The notes under the pieces: generated by a model
Database searches by the model: none
Seen by the model: the letters and a program-made list of their open reading frames with translations, nothing else
What the model was told of the DNA's origin: nothing
DNA from: Sphingobacterium paucimobilis HER1398
Lineage (GTDB): Bacteria; Bacteroidota; Bacteroidia; Sphingobacteriales; Sphingobacteriaceae
Assembly: GCF_000416985.1 (NCBI RefSeq)
Contig: NZ_ATDL01000016.1
Coordinates: 350,615-414,614 of the forward strand
Length of the DNA: 64,000 nt
Direction: 5' to 3'
Translations under genes and position numbers: made by a program
Shown: positions 8,596 to 18,378 of the stretch, one piece after another
Layout of the letters: each line of letters opens with the position of its first letter
How positions within the stretch are numbered: the stretch's first letter is position 1

Positions 8596-9798
8596 ATGAA
8601 AAAGAACCAATTTAACAAACTTCTTAAAAGATATAAGAAAGGAAAAGCTACAGGGGAAGAAAAGGCTTTTGTGGAAGGGTGGTATAATTACCATGCTGGA
8701 TTAGAACGCTTAGCTCTGCCTGAGGACGGGGTTTTAGAAGAAGACTTGTTGAATATATGGCAAAATATCAGCACAGAACAGGCTCCAGCAGCTCGTATTG
8801 TGAGATGGAAGAGGTTTTATGTAGCGGCCTCTGTTGTTGCTTGCGTCCTCATAGGAGGTTTGTCCATTTTCACATTATCCGATCTTTTTAAACAAGACAG
8901 TGTTGTAAATATTACAGGTGCCTATCCTTTCCCTATGCTGAACGATCCCAAAAATCAAGGTATAGGAGCTTACGATGCTTACGTCCAATTAGGATCTGGA
9001 CCTATGATTAATTTGGATAGCATAAAACCTGACCATGCGTTTTCTTATGATAAGGTGAGCCTGAGCAAAGAGGAGGATGGAACAATTGTTTATAAGAAAA
9101 ATACCAATAAATGGGATCCTATAACTGCTAATCATGCTATTCATACGGTAAAAGTGCCGAAAGCAAAGCAATCGAAGATAGTGCTGTCCGATGGTACCAA
9201 GGTGTGGCTTAACTCCGAGTCTTCAATTTCTTTTCCTGAGGTTTTTGCTTGGAATGAACGTAATGTGGAGGTGACTGGTGAGGTATATTTTGAAGTGAAG
9301 AGGGATGTTTCTAAGCCATTTTATGTTAAAACTAAAGACGCTGTAGTAAAAGTCTTAGGCACCAGTTTTAATGTGACTGCGTATGGAGACGAAAACTTGT
9401 CTTCTACTACATTGATAACAGGTTCGGTCAACGTATTTGCTCCTACAGCAGACGGATCCATGATTGCGGGAACTGACAGAACGCTTGTTCCAGGAGAGCA
9501 GTGGACAATTAATAAAACCAATAAAAAAGTTTCGCTTCAGACGGTTGACCTTAAAGATATTATTGCTTGGAAGGATGGTTTGATTTCATTTACGAACCTA
9601 GATCTTAAATCTATTATGAAAAAAGCAGCAAGATGGTACGATGTCGAAGTAGAGTACGAGTCGTACGATCAGGATCGACGATTTACTGGAGGTATATCAT
9701 CACGCACGACTTTACAGGAGTTTATCCGAATTATGGATCTGTATCAAGTGAAAGTTGAGGATCAAGGGGGACGGAAACTTGTAGTGAGATCTAAGTAG
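8596..9798 (+). CDS. FecR-family anti-sigma factor (FecR + DUF4974)
   Basis: The 400-residue inner-membrane regulator has a cytoplasmic N-terminal part (residues 1-72) that would hold the sigma factor, one membrane helix at about 74-94 (FYVAASVVACVLIGGLSIF), and a periplasmic FecR domain at about 190-300 (KIVLSDGTKVWLNSESSISF, then GEVYFEVKRD and KVLGTSFNVTAY). The C-terminal DUF4974-like domain includes the typical IMKKAARWYDVEVEYE. Its periplasmic part is expected to read the STN domain of the SusC protein encoded 82 bp downstream and relay occupancy to the sigma factor encoded upstream. Confidence 0.93.
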   Translation: MKKNQFNKLLKRYKKGKATGEEKAFVEGWYNYHAGLERLALPEDGVLEEDLLNIWQNISTEQAPAARIVRWKRFYVAASVVACVLIGGLSIFTLSDLFKQDSVVNITGAYPFPMLNDPKNQGIGAYDAYVQLGSGPMINLDSIKPDHAFSYDKVSLSKEEDGTIVYKKNTNKWDPITANHAIHTVKVPKAKQSKIVLSDGTKVWLNSESSISFPEVFAWNERNVEVTGEVYFEVKRDVSKPFYVKTKDAVVKVLGTSFNVTAYGDENLSSTTLITGSVNVFAPTADGSMIAGTDRTLVPGEQWTINKTNKKVSLQTVDLKDIIAWKDGLISFTNLDLKSIMKKAARWYDVEVEYESYDQDRRFTGGISSRTTLQEFIRIMDLYQVKVEDQGGRKLVVRSK

Positions 9799-9880
9799 CA
9801 AATTACATATCGGCTTTTGAAGAGACGTCTTGAGAAAAGCAACGTGTAGATAAATTATATTAACACCTAAATTATAGAAT

Positions 9881-12800
9881 ATGCAGGCAGATTTTCCGAA
9901 TCATACTGATTCTTTGGTACATGCTGAAAAAAAGAAAGCCAATCTACGGAGGTTTTCTTTACGGCTACGTGTCGTAACATTATTGTTGGTAACATCAGTT
10001 TCTTATGCTGCTGCGACTATTTTGTTTGCACAGCAATTGGATTTGAAGTTAAACAATGTCAGCTTACAATATGCATTGGATGAAGTTAAACGACAAAGTA
10101 ATTACATCAATTGGCATGAAGGGCGAGCTATCGTATCGGATATTCCAGTGACGATTAATGCAAAAAAAATATCTTTACGAAATGCGCTTAATAAGATTTT
10201 TGAAGGCCAGCCTTATACCTATGAAATCGTAGCAGAGACGATTGTTATCAAACGAAAAAAGGAAGAGTTGACAACGACTGCTGCAGTGTCACCGCTACAA
10301 GAGGTGATCACTGTAGAGGGAAGGGTACGTCTTGAGGGGAAAGCTGTGAATGCTGATTTTGGAGGGATAAGTATACGTGAGAAAGGTACGATATCATCAG
10401 CTGTAACAGATAAAGAAGGCCATTTCAAGATCCGGGTAAGAAAGAATGCTGTATTAGTATTCTCTATGATTGGATATCGTCCTCGGGAGATGAATGTGGG
10501 GGTCGTAGATAAAATAGATATTGAGCTCCAAGAGGAGTTAAGTCGGCTGAATGAAGTTGTTGTTACTGGATATACCGTACAAGAGCGACGTGAGATAACG
10601 GGCGCTATATCACAGATAAAGGCTAAAGACATAGAGAATATGCCGATTCAGACATTTGATCAGGCTATGCAGGGGCGGATGGCAGGAGTGAATGTATCGT
10701 CAGCTACGGGTATACCAGGTGGAGCTGTGCGTGTTCAGATTCGTGGTGAGGGCTCTATTTCCGCAGGAAATGACCCTTTGTATATCGTGGACGGTATACC
10801 AGTAAATTCGGAAGATGCTGGAACTGTGACTTCGAGCAATCCGTTAGCGTTTCTAAATCCTAAAGATATTGAATCGATTGAAGTATTGAAAGATGCAGCG
10901 GCGGCTTCTATTTATGGAGCACAAGCTGCCAATGGAGTCGTGCTGATTACTACAAAGAGTGGGGCTGCGGGACCTACAATAGTCAATGTAGAATATAATC
11001 AAGGACTAGTAACTCCCATGCCACTGATTGAGACTATGAATACGCAGCAGTTTATTCAAGGGCGAATGGAGGCCAAGCGAAATTACTATCCAGAATATTC
11101 GCTTGAACAGATTCGGTCTGAGGTATTGAATGAACTCCAATTACCTATTGGTATGACCGATGCTGAAATCCTGAGTTTACCCAGTTACGATTGGCAAAAT
11201 GCGGCTTTCAGAAACGGTTGGTCTAGCCAGTTGAATCTGTCCGCTGAAGGAGGAGCACAACGAACCACTTTCCGATTAGGAGGTTCTTATGAAAACAACA
11301 GAGGTAGTGTCGTTGGGACAAGTTTTCAAAGAGGGACAGCGAGTTTACGATTAAATCATAGTGTCAATGACAAGCTTTCTTTTAAGGCGAATGTTAATTT
11401 AACGATGTTGAGACAGGAAGGTGCTGCAGGTACGGCGGGGGCTAATCTCTTTTTATCCTCACCGCATTACACTGCGCCATTAATGCTTCCTTTTCTTCCT
11501 GTATATAACAGCGATGGTTCGTATAGCTTGAATCCACAGGGATTTCCCGGTACATTTCGATACCATGCTATTGCAGCAGCGGAGATGAACGACTTTGTGA
11601 GCAAAAATAATTCGATCCTCAGCAGTTTGCGTGCAGATTATAAAATAAGAAAAGATTTGACTTTAAGGTCTTATGCAGGAGTACATTATAATGTTAATGT
11701 GGATAATCTATATTCTGATCCGAGAACAAATGAGGCACAAGGGAGAAAAGGTATACTAGTTCTCAATCAGCGATATCCTGTATCTTTTACGACGACGCAT
11801 CATCTCACCTATAATAAAACATACGCTAAGCATCATAAAGTGACCGCTCTAGGCGGGGTGGAATATCGAAGTTATGTTAATGAAACGACTCGCGTAGAAG
11901 CAGAGGGGTTTCCGAGCCATAGATTCAAGACCCTACAGTCTGCATCTACCATCAATAGTGCAACTGGCTCCTTTACAACGGTAAAACGTATGGGTGTATT
12001 TGGACAAGCTAATTACAACTATAGGAATAAGTATATGTTGAGCGGGATTTTGCGCTACGATGGGTCTTCTCGTTTTGGAGAAAATCATCTCTTTGGCTGG
12101 TTTCCCGCAATCTCTGGAGGATGGGATGCCTCTCAAGAACAGTTCTTGAAAAAAGTCAATTGGCTCAATCAGCTTAAGCTGAGAGTGGGCTATGGAGAAA
12201 CAGGGAATGACCGTATCGGTAATTTCACTGCGCAGTCTTTGTATGGAACAACGCAATACGATGGACAAGGAGGAACTATTCCTACGCGTCTGGGCAATAG
12301 TGACCTAAGGTGGGAGCGGAATGTAACTACTAATATAGGGCTTGACTATTCGGTGTTGAATAGACGTATTTATGGCAGTTTGGAAGTGTATCGAAGAGTA
12401 AGTAAAGATCTGTTATTGACGCAACCTATACCTTGGGTGAGCGGCTATGCCGAAATCAGCCGTAATGTGGGTGAAGTGAAAAACGAAGGCCTAGAATTGG
12501 AAGTGAATTTTAACCCAGTACGCTCTTCTTCCTTTAACTGGACTTCAGGATTTAATATCAGTTTTGTTCGTAATCGTGTGACTAAGCTTTATGGCGATTT
12601 AACTTCTTTGCCGGGTAGAGCTTCAGTGCGGGTTGGGTATTCTTTACATACAAATTTTCTTAACCAGTATGCAGGCGTCAACTCTGCTACAGGTCGCCCG
12701 ATGTGGTATGATGCGGAGGGGAATTACAGTTATAGACCAGGTGGACAGGGATCCACAAGCTATACGTTACGTGATAGAGGGAATAGTATGTCTGATTATT

Positions 12801-13300
12801 ATGGCGGTTGGAACAATAATTTCAAGTATAAATCTCTACAGCTGGATGTGCTCGTACACTTTGATATGGGACGGGAGATTTATAATAACATGGCTAGAAT
12901 AATGTCTAGAAAAGGAGATGTATTGGTGAATGGAGCGGCATGGTACTATGACAATCGCTGGACGATGCCGGGACAGGTCACCTCGGTGCCACGTGCCATA
13001 GATGGTTCTACTGAACTTAATTCCTTAGCAGCAGATGGCTCTTCTACACGCTTTTTGGAGGATGCATCTTATATCCGATTAAAGCATATCAACCTTTCTT
13101 ATGATATACCTTCCAATTTTTCTAATAGATTGAAAATATCTAATGCTCGTGTGTTTTTTCAGGCACTCAATGTCATTACATGGACAAAATGGACAGGATA
13201 TGATCCAGAGTTTTATATTGACGAGAGCAACTTTGACTCAAATGCGGGGATTGTCCCTCAAACAAGGACATTTAATTTAGGAGTTCAGTTTAAATTCTAA
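9881..13300 (+). CDS. SusC/RagA-type TonB-dependent receptor with STN signalling domain
   Basis: The 1139-residue product starts with a long basic leader and signal helix (about 28-51; VVTLLLVTSVSYAAATILFA). Next come an STN domain (about 52-125; NVSLQYALDEVKRQSNYINW), a CarboxypepD-regulatory-like beta-sandwich (about 140-215) and a TonB-box region (LNEVVVTGYTVQERREITGA). The plug (about 230-360) carries the SusC signature PLYIVDGIPVNSED, and a large barrel ends in FNLGVQFKF. SusC proteins form a pedal-bin transporter with SusD in the outer membrane. The STN domain marks it as a signalling receptor matched to the sigma/FecR pair just upstream. The susD gene follows after 4 bp. The substrate is not shown by the sequence; the neighbours suggest peptides. 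Confidence 0.95.
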   Translation: MQADFPNHTDSLVHAEKKKANLRRFSLRLRVVTLLLVTSVSYAAATILFAQQLDLKLNNVSLQYALDEVKRQSNYINWHEGRAIVSDIPVTINAKKISLRNALNKIFEGQPYTYEIVAETIVIKRKKEELTTTAAVSPLQEVITVEGRVRLEGKAVNADFGGISIREKGTISSAVTDKEGHFKIRVRKNAVLVFSMIGYRPREMNVGVVDKIDIELQEELSRLNEVVVTGYTVQERREITGAISQIKAKDIENMPIQTFDQAMQGRMAGVNVSSATGIPGGAVRVQIRGEGSISAGNDPLYIVDGIPVNSEDAGTVTSSNPLAFLNPKDIESIEVLKDAAAASIYGAQAANGVVLITTKSGAAGPTIVNVEYNQGLVTPMPLIETMNTQQFIQGRMEAKRNYYPEYSLEQIRSEVLNELQLPIGMTDAEILSLPSYDWQNAAFRNGWSSQLNLSAEGGAQRTTFRLGGSYENNRGSVVGTSFQRGTASLRLNHSVNDKLSFKANVNLTMLRQEGAAGTAGANLFLSSPHYTAPLMLPFLPVYNSDGSYSLNPQGFPGTFRYHAIAAAEMNDFVSKNNSILSSLRADYKIRKDLTLRSYAGVHYNVNVDNLYSDPRTNEAQGRKGILVLNQRYPVSFTTTHHLTYNKTYAKHHKVTALGGVEYRSYVNETTRVEAEGFPSHRFKTLQSASTINSATGSFTTVKRMGVFGQANYNYRNKYMLSGILRYDGSSRFGENHLFGWFPAISGGWDASQEQFLKKVNWLNQLKLRVGYGETGNDRIGNFTAQSLYGTTQYDGQGGTIPTRLGNSDLRWERNVTTNIGLDYSVLNRRIYGSLEVYRRVSKDLLLTQPIPWVSGYAEISRNVGEVKNEGLELEVNFNPVRSSSFNWTSGFNISFVRNRVTKLYGDLTSLPGRASVRVGYSLHTNFLNQYAGVNSATGRPMWYDAEGNYSYRPGGQGSTSYTLRDRGNSMSDYYGGWNNNFKYKSLQLDVLVHFDMGREIYNNMARIMSRKGDVLVNGAAWYYDNRWTMPGQVTSVPRAIDGSTELNSLAADGSSTRFLEDASYIRLKHINLSYDIPSNFSNRLKISNARVFFQALNVITWTKWTGYDPEFYIDESNFDSNAGIVPQTRTFNLGVQFKF

Positions 13301-13304
13301 AAAA

Positions 13305-14717
13305 ATGAAGAAATATAGTTATTCATTATTAATACTATCGCTTATTCTAGGGCTGGCAGCTTGTAAAAAAGCTATTGAAGTCGATCCTAAACAATCTATT
13401 CCTTCGGAAACAGCGTTAGAAACGATTGAAGATATCCAAGCAGGTGTTTTCGGGATATATGCGACACTCCGAAATGTTGATCTATATGGTAGGGATCTAA
13501 TTGCAGTGGCCGAGGCTCTCGCTGACAACACAGTACATACTAATGTAAGTGGACTTCGAAATGAATGGAATAATAATCTTGGCGCTCATATGGATCCTTG
13601 GGAACAGGGGTTCTATGGTGTCAATCGAGCGAATTTGGTGCTTGAAGCTATTGAAAAAGTAGAGGCACCTGGTGCTTGGAAAGACGCAATGGCTGGACAG
13701 GCTCATTTTTTGAGGGCCCTGTTTTACTTTAATATGTCGACGGTATATGGCTATGACCCTACAGCAGTAATAGGAGCCAATGATCGCGGTGCGGTACCTG
13801 TTTATGAAAAAGGAATCATTGCAATAGAAGACCTTGTTTTAGTTGGACGCGCACCGATTAATTATATGTATGATTTTATCTATAAAGATTTAGATAGTGC
13901 GTATTCCAAATTGTCGAGAAATACGGTGGGAGCGGCTCCGCACCGGGCAACTGTCGAAGCTGTGAATGCTTTGTATTCAAGAGTCGCTTTATTTCGAGGA
14001 GATTACCCAACAGTCATTGCGCGGGCAGGGGCAACGCTCGAAAAAACGGCAATGTCACTACAGACTAATAGCTCCTATATCAATGCATGGCGAGCTGAAA
14101 CTCACCCAGAATCTATATTTGAAGTTAAGTTTAACGTAAATGAAAATCTGGGTGCCAATAACTCCTTGCGAGCAACCTTCACCACACGTGCCTTCTTGCA
14201 AGACCCTATGCCTTCCACACACGGTTCTCTGGCAGTAGCAGATGAACTAATGGAACTATATGCGGCGAATGATATTAGAAGGCAGTTGATTATAAAAGGG
14301 TTAGGGAATAATGTGAATCGAAATGAAATGACCAAGTTTATAAGTCGAGGCGGAGTAAAAGATTTGGACAATGTCCCTGTTATAAGAGTTTCAGAACTAT
14401 ATCTCAATCGGGCAGAGGCATATTTTCGTATCAATGAGATTGGTTTAGCTCGAGAGGATGTCAATGTTATCAGGCAACGTGCAGGATTGTCAGCGACTAC
14501 AAAATCGGGTTCGGAACTACTGGAAGAGATCTTGTTGCAACGTAGGCTAGAATTTGCATTTGAAGGACACCGTTGGTTTGATCTGAAGCGATTGGGACGT
14601 AACATCGTGAAATCAGGAAGGACGCTTGCCTTTACAGATCCCAGAATCTTGGCTCGTATTCCTTTTCGCGAAGTGAATGCTTCGGAAGGGATGATTAGAC
14701 AGAACAAAGGTTATTAA
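13305..14717 (+). CDS. SusD/RagB-family surface lipoprotein
   Basis: The 470-residue lipoprotein has signal peptide and lipobox LGLAAC with the acylated Cys at about residue 20. The body has SusD architecture: TPR-like helices (AHFLRALFYFNMSTVYGYDP), the RagB region around YMYDFIYKDLDSAYSKL, and the C-terminal SusD segment with LYLNRAEAYFRINEIGLARE and LLQRRLEFAFEGHRWFDLKR. SusD forms the lid of the SusC transporter and captures the nutrient at the cell surface. It lies 4 bp after susC and must be co-transcribed with it. It is somewhat shorter than many glycan-type SusDs. Confidence 0.95.
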   Translation: MKKYSYSLLILSLILGLAACKKAIEVDPKQSIPSETALETIEDIQAGVFGIYATLRNVDLYGRDLIAVAEALADNTVHTNVSGLRNEWNNNLGAHMDPWEQGFYGVNRANLVLEAIEKVEAPGAWKDAMAGQAHFLRALFYFNMSTVYGYDPTAVIGANDRGAVPVYEKGIIAIEDLVLVGRAPINYMYDFIYKDLDSAYSKLSRNTVGAAPHRATVEAVNALYSRVALFRGDYPTVIARAGATLEKTAMSLQTNSSYINAWRAETHPESIFEVKFNVNENLGANNSLRATFTTRAFLQDPMPSTHGSLAVADELMELYAANDIRRQLIIKGLGNNVNRNEMTKFISRGGVKDLDNVPVIRVSELYLNRAEAYFRINEIGLAREDVNVIRQRAGLSATTKSGSELLEEILLQRRLEFAFEGHRWFDLKRLGRNIVKSGRTLAFTDPRILARIPFREVNASEGMIRQNKGY

Positions 14718-14734
14718 TATTATTGAATAAGAAA

Positions 14735-15790
14735 ATGAAATACATAATAACAATATTCATTAGCGTTTTCATGTTGACCTCCTGCTTTAAGGATTATAAC
14801 GAGGACTTCTTGATTACAAAGAAAGCTGTCGAGTTTGAGGATGCAGCAACGAATTCTAATGCGCCAGGGAAAAACTTTCCTGTTCTTGCAAACCTGTTGG
14901 AAATGAACGGTGTCACGTCTTATCGTGTAAACTTTTTTGGAGGACTATCTTCTGTTCCGCAACAAATAGCTTACCGTATAGTGGAAGAGCAGAGTACTGC
15001 AGTAGAGGGAAGGGATTTCAGATTCATAACAGGCAATAGCCTTACCGTTCCTGCCAATACTAGTTTTGGATTCTTGCAGATCGAAGTGTTGCCGACCATC
15101 AATGGGAGTAAGTTGTTGGTTGTTGAGCTTATAGGAAATAATGAAGTAGAGGTCTCTGCCAATTATCGTACTATAGGTATTCCAATGAGCAATGCGGTAT
15201 TGACGCCTGCACCCGGTATTGTCGTGGACAAAGGTGATTATTTGCACATTACTGAACTGGAATTGGGTGGAGACGCTAATCCCGATATTGGTTGTTTCTT
15301 AGACATGAAAACTGCCAATATTTATAATTGGGAAGCAGTGGAGCTATTTCCTGAAAAAGCGACGATAGGTTATTTTCACTCCGGGAGCAACTTTGCAAAT
15401 TTTGTTTTTCCAGGCTTGTCTAGCATGTCCACAGCATGGAATAGTTACTACAATCGAATTCGAAATTGGTCTGTTGCACCAACAGGGACGGTCGTAAGGT
15501 ATACTAATATTCAACCAGTAGACGAGGCTTTGTACGAGGGGTTGGATTCCAGAGCAGATATCGAGAATGCTGTACGCAGTGCACAGATTGATGTCTTAAC
15601 GCGACACGGTTCGGCATCCACTTATGGGCCTGGCGAACGCGTACGTTCTTTGAAATCCGGAGATATCGTGTTTGTTTACTCGTCCACACATGATTTTTAT
15701 GCGGTGATACGAGTGAAAAATGCTTTACCTGACGGAGCAGTGGCGAGTACGGATAGAAAAATAAAAATAGAGTACAAAGTTCAAAAGTAA
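14735..15790 (+). CDS. Surface lipoprotein: DUF4843-like N terminus plus shared locus domain
   Basis: The ATG at 14735 is preferred over an in-frame TTG at 14723 because it gives a compact lipoprotein signal (MKYIITIFISVFMLTSC, Cys 17). Residues about 25-150 form an Ig-like region resembling DUF4843 proteins found after SusD genes (AYRIVEEQSTAVEGRDFRFI). Residues about 170-351 look like the domain that recurs in the next four proteins of the locus: a CFLDMKTANIYNW-like strand, an FHSGSN turn, then RVRSLKSGDIVFVYSSTHDF and YAVIRVKNA. It lies 17 bp after susD and probably acts as an accessory binding lipoprotein like SusE/SusF. The DUF4843 label is a moderate-confidence recognition; the second domain is unassigned. 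Confidence 0.65.
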   Translation: MKYIITIFISVFMLTSCFKDYNEDFLITKKAVEFEDAATNSNAPGKNFPVLANLLEMNGVTSYRVNFFGGLSSVPQQIAYRIVEEQSTAVEGRDFRFITGNSLTVPANTSFGFLQIEVLPTINGSKLLVVELIGNNEVEVSANYRTIGIPMSNAVLTPAPGIVVDKGDYLHITELELGGDANPDIGCFLDMKTANIYNWEAVELFPEKATIGYFHSGSNFANFVFPGLSSMSTAWNSYYNRIRNWSVAPTGTVVRYTNIQPVDEALYEGLDSRADIENAVRSAQIDVLTRHGSASTYGPGERVRSLKSGDIVFVYSSTHDFYAVIRVKNALPDGAVASTDRKIKIEYKVQK

Positions 15791-15810
15791 AAACTTAAAC
15801 CAATTAAGTT

Positions 15811-17154
15811 ATGAAAAGGATATTATATATAGTTTATTCACTAAGCGTGATAGGGGGCGCAGGCTTGATGTGGTCCTGTGATAAGGAAAAACAACTACCC
15901 TTAGACAAAGATGTCAAAAAAGAAATCGCTCCTATTGATCTCGGAGAAGAAGATCAGGGAGAGGATGTCAGTACGATTCGAGATTATATGTATACTAAGG
16001 TATTTATGACGGCAGATGCGGTCGATATGGGAGGTAGTGCTATGGATCTTGCATCAGGTAAAGTGTATCGGGGTACTAATATGCATAATTATGCACATGC
16101 TATTGATTTTTTGTACATGGATTATGGTAATGGTACCAAAGGGAACATCGTTCTCCCAGCGTCTAGAGAATTGTCTGTGAATATACTCGGAGAAGATGTT
16201 CAATATGGGTGGCGCCATAAAAATGAGGGCGTCTTGTATCGATTGGATATGGTGAGTTCAAGGGATATGGAATGGTTTAATAGCGCCAACTCGGCAGAAC
16301 GAATCAGCATCTTGGTAGATTCGATGATACATGTACTCTCTACCGATCCAACGCATAAAAAAGATCGTTACCGAAATATAAAAACGAATGAAATTTATGT
16401 TTTTAAATCATTGACTCGTGGTATTTCCAGTCTTATTCACGTTAATCAGCAAATTAATGCGGGTGATGGGTCACAATGTCGATTGGAAGTCAAGAGTGAT
16501 ACGAGTAGATTACAAGCAGTCACTCCTATTTCGGGAGGACTTATCAACGCCAATGGTAACTATTATGCGGATAAGATGGAAATCACATTCCAGAATCTTT
16601 CAAGCACTCATGAAGAGTATTATATTGATTTTAAAAAGAAGAAGTTTTATACACAGAGTGAACTACAGGCCGAGGATTATGCGAATATCAACTTTATTTT
16701 AGGGCGTAGAAGTAGTAATGGAGAGCTCTATTTGTTTACGCCAACAAGTGCTCCAGGAAAGACAAATTATAATAGTTCCACACTCAGTGCACATTTAACC
16801 TCCTTACAAAATGCTGGACATTTCTTGACGTGGAAATCTCGTTTGTTAAGCACTCATTCATCGTACAACACGAAGAATAATAATTTTGAGAATACACGAT
16901 TGAATAATACATCAATATATCAGTTCTATGCATCTATATTGAATAATGGGTGGGCGTCGCATTACACTGTAAACACAGACGCACGTGATCTAGTAGGTAG
17001 AGTATATAGCGTCAGTAACAGGCCAGATAGCCCTGCGTACAATCAGCTGGAGGGGCGTACCGATCTTTTTTTCGCGGTCTTCAAGTTTGTGGAATATGAT
17101 AGTGGCACTGGTAGAGTGGTCATTGATGTGAAAAGTTATAATTCCTTAGATTAA
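15811..17154 (+). CDS. Unknown surface lipoprotein with two copies of the locus domain
   Basis: I do not recognise a named family. The 447-residue product begins with a signal peptide whose Cys 23 (GLMWSC) could be lipidated, then a short acidic linker. Two similar halves follow. Residues about 55-230 contain MDLASGKVYRG, IDFLYMDYGNGTKGNIVLP and NEIYVFKSLTRGISSLIHV. Residues about 255-447 contain YIDFKKKKFYT, INFILGRRSSNGELYLF and DLFFAVFKFVEYDSGTGRVV. The same strand pattern occurs in the four related proteins of this operon. It has no enzyme motif and lies between two related genes downstream of susCD, so a binding role at the cell surface is the natural guess, unproven. Confidence 0.65.
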   Translation: MKRILYIVYSLSVIGGAGLMWSCDKEKQLPLDKDVKKEIAPIDLGEEDQGEDVSTIRDYMYTKVFMTADAVDMGGSAMDLASGKVYRGTNMHNYAHAIDFLYMDYGNGTKGNIVLPASRELSVNILGEDVQYGWRHKNEGVLYRLDMVSSRDMEWFNSANSAERISILVDSMIHVLSTDPTHKKDRYRNIKTNEIYVFKSLTRGISSLIHVNQQINAGDGSQCRLEVKSDTSRLQAVTPISGGLINANGNYYADKMEITFQNLSSTHEEYYIDFKKKKFYTQSELQAEDYANINFILGRRSSNGELYLFTPTSAPGKTNYNSSTLSAHLTSLQNAGHFLTWKSRLLSTHSSYNTKNNNFENTRLNNTSIYQFYASILNNGWASHYTVNTDARDLVGRVYSVSNRPDSPAYNQLEGRTDLFFAVFKFVEYDSGTGRVVIDVKSYNSLD

Positions 17155-17163
17155 AATACTGCT

Positions 17164-18378
17164 ATGAAACTATTAGATTATAAATATTACATATGGGGCA
17201 TACTTCTAGTCTGCACGATTATTTCTTGTGAGCGTAATATCGCGGTGTCAACCGATGATATCGACACGGACTTTTTTAAGGATGATGCTATTTCCCGAGT
17301 TTTTCTAAAGCCCGGGGGGAGAGAAAGCAGTGCGGGGGGGTATATGGATATACGTGGAGGTTCTCTATTTGACTTTAGTGAAATGGAAAAATATTATCAT
17401 GATGTAGATCTGGCTTATACCTATGGCGTGGAGACGGGAAATAATCTATTAACAATGGATGCTAAAGATGTGTCTTTTGCTGAAATCGGTGAGGAAATAG
17501 AACATGCTTATCCTTACAAGAATAAAGGCGAATTGATTTTGTTTTCGGAGGTGACGAAGGAAGATAAAGCGTGGTTTGATCAGCTTGCGTCTGTACAGGA
17601 TATACGGCGTGGTTATGATTCGGTTATGGGAGTGCTGTCTTCTAAATACGGTGCTGCGGTGCAGCCGGTTAAAAGACTGACTAATCTAAAAAAAGGAGAT
17701 ATCGTGTTGTATAATGCGATAAATCGGAAATTTAAAAGTATTATTTATATCGAAGATGTGGCTGGTGCTGCCAACGGGAGTATGGTAATGTCCATTAAAT
17801 CTGATATGACAGAGCAACGCTATCTTCAAAAACCTGATATACCACTTCATAAACTGTCTGGCTGGGGAGATACCTTAGTTTTTAAAGTTAATACTCCATT
17901 GGGAGACGAAAATTATGTAGATCTATTGAACAGAAAAGTCTCTAAGGCTGAGGATTTGGAGGGAGAAGATGTTTCTCAGATCACCCTGTTGCATGTTTAT
18001 GATGGGATATCTTCGGGCTTTTATACCATGACGAGCAGTTACATCGGATCCTCGTACAGACCTGAATTATGGAACTGGATCAATACGCTTCCAAATAGAA
18101 ATGAGATGCATTGGAATAGAATAGATAACCATGTTAAATACCTGCCAGGAAAAACTTTTGAAGATTTGAGAAATAATAATGAATCTCTACGATCATATGG
18201 CGCTTATATAGGTGATAACTCATGGACGTCAAGATTCACAGGTTCTACATTGGTTCCTGGTTTTGTGATGTGGATTAAGGATAAATCAAATCAAACCATG
18301 GGTTTTTTGAAGGTCTTAGAAGTAGATAATAATATTGGAACATGTAAAGTAGTTTTAAAATATGTGCATAAAGAATAG
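17164..18378 (+). CDS. Unknown surface lipoprotein with two copies of the locus domain
   Basis: The 404-residue product starts with a lipoprotein-type signal (LVCTIISC, Cys 22). Two domain copies are visible. Residues about 55-225 contain YMDIRGGSLFDF, VDLAYTYGVETGNNLL, NLKKGDIVLYNAINRKFKSI and NGSMVMSIKSD. Residues about 245-404 contain YVDLLNRKVSKAEDL, ITLLHVYDGISSGFYTM and FVMWIKDKSNQTMGFLKVLE. It resembles the preceding gene in layout and probably arose by duplication, though the two are strongly diverged. It begins 9 bp after its neighbour, and its last 17 bp overlap the next gene in another frame, which implies translational coupling. Function is unknown. Confidence 0.62.
   Translation: MKLLDYKYYIWGILLVCTIISCERNIAVSTDDIDTDFFKDDAISRVFLKPGGRESSAGGYMDIRGGSLFDFSEMEKYYHDVDLAYTYGVETGNNLLTMDAKDVSFAEIGEEIEHAYPYKNKGELILFSEVTKEDKAWFDQLASVQDIRRGYDSVMGVLSSKYGAAVQPVKRLTNLKKGDIVLYNAINRKFKSIIYIEDVAGAANGSMVMSIKSDMTEQRYLQKPDIPLHKLSGWGDTLVFKVNTPLGDENYVDLLNRKVSKAEDLEGEDVSQITLLHVYDGISSGFYTMTSSYIGSSYRPELWNWINTLPNRNEMHWNRIDNHVKYLPGKTFEDLRNNNESLRSYGAYIGDNSWTSRFTGSTLVPGFVMWIKDKSNQTMGFLKVLEVDNNIGTCKVVLKYVHKE

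Noticed and set aside
14102..14707. A 201-codon minus-strand frame inside susD
   Set aside because: It is fully antisense to a well-supported SusD gene, Ser/Arg-rich and without any domain pattern.
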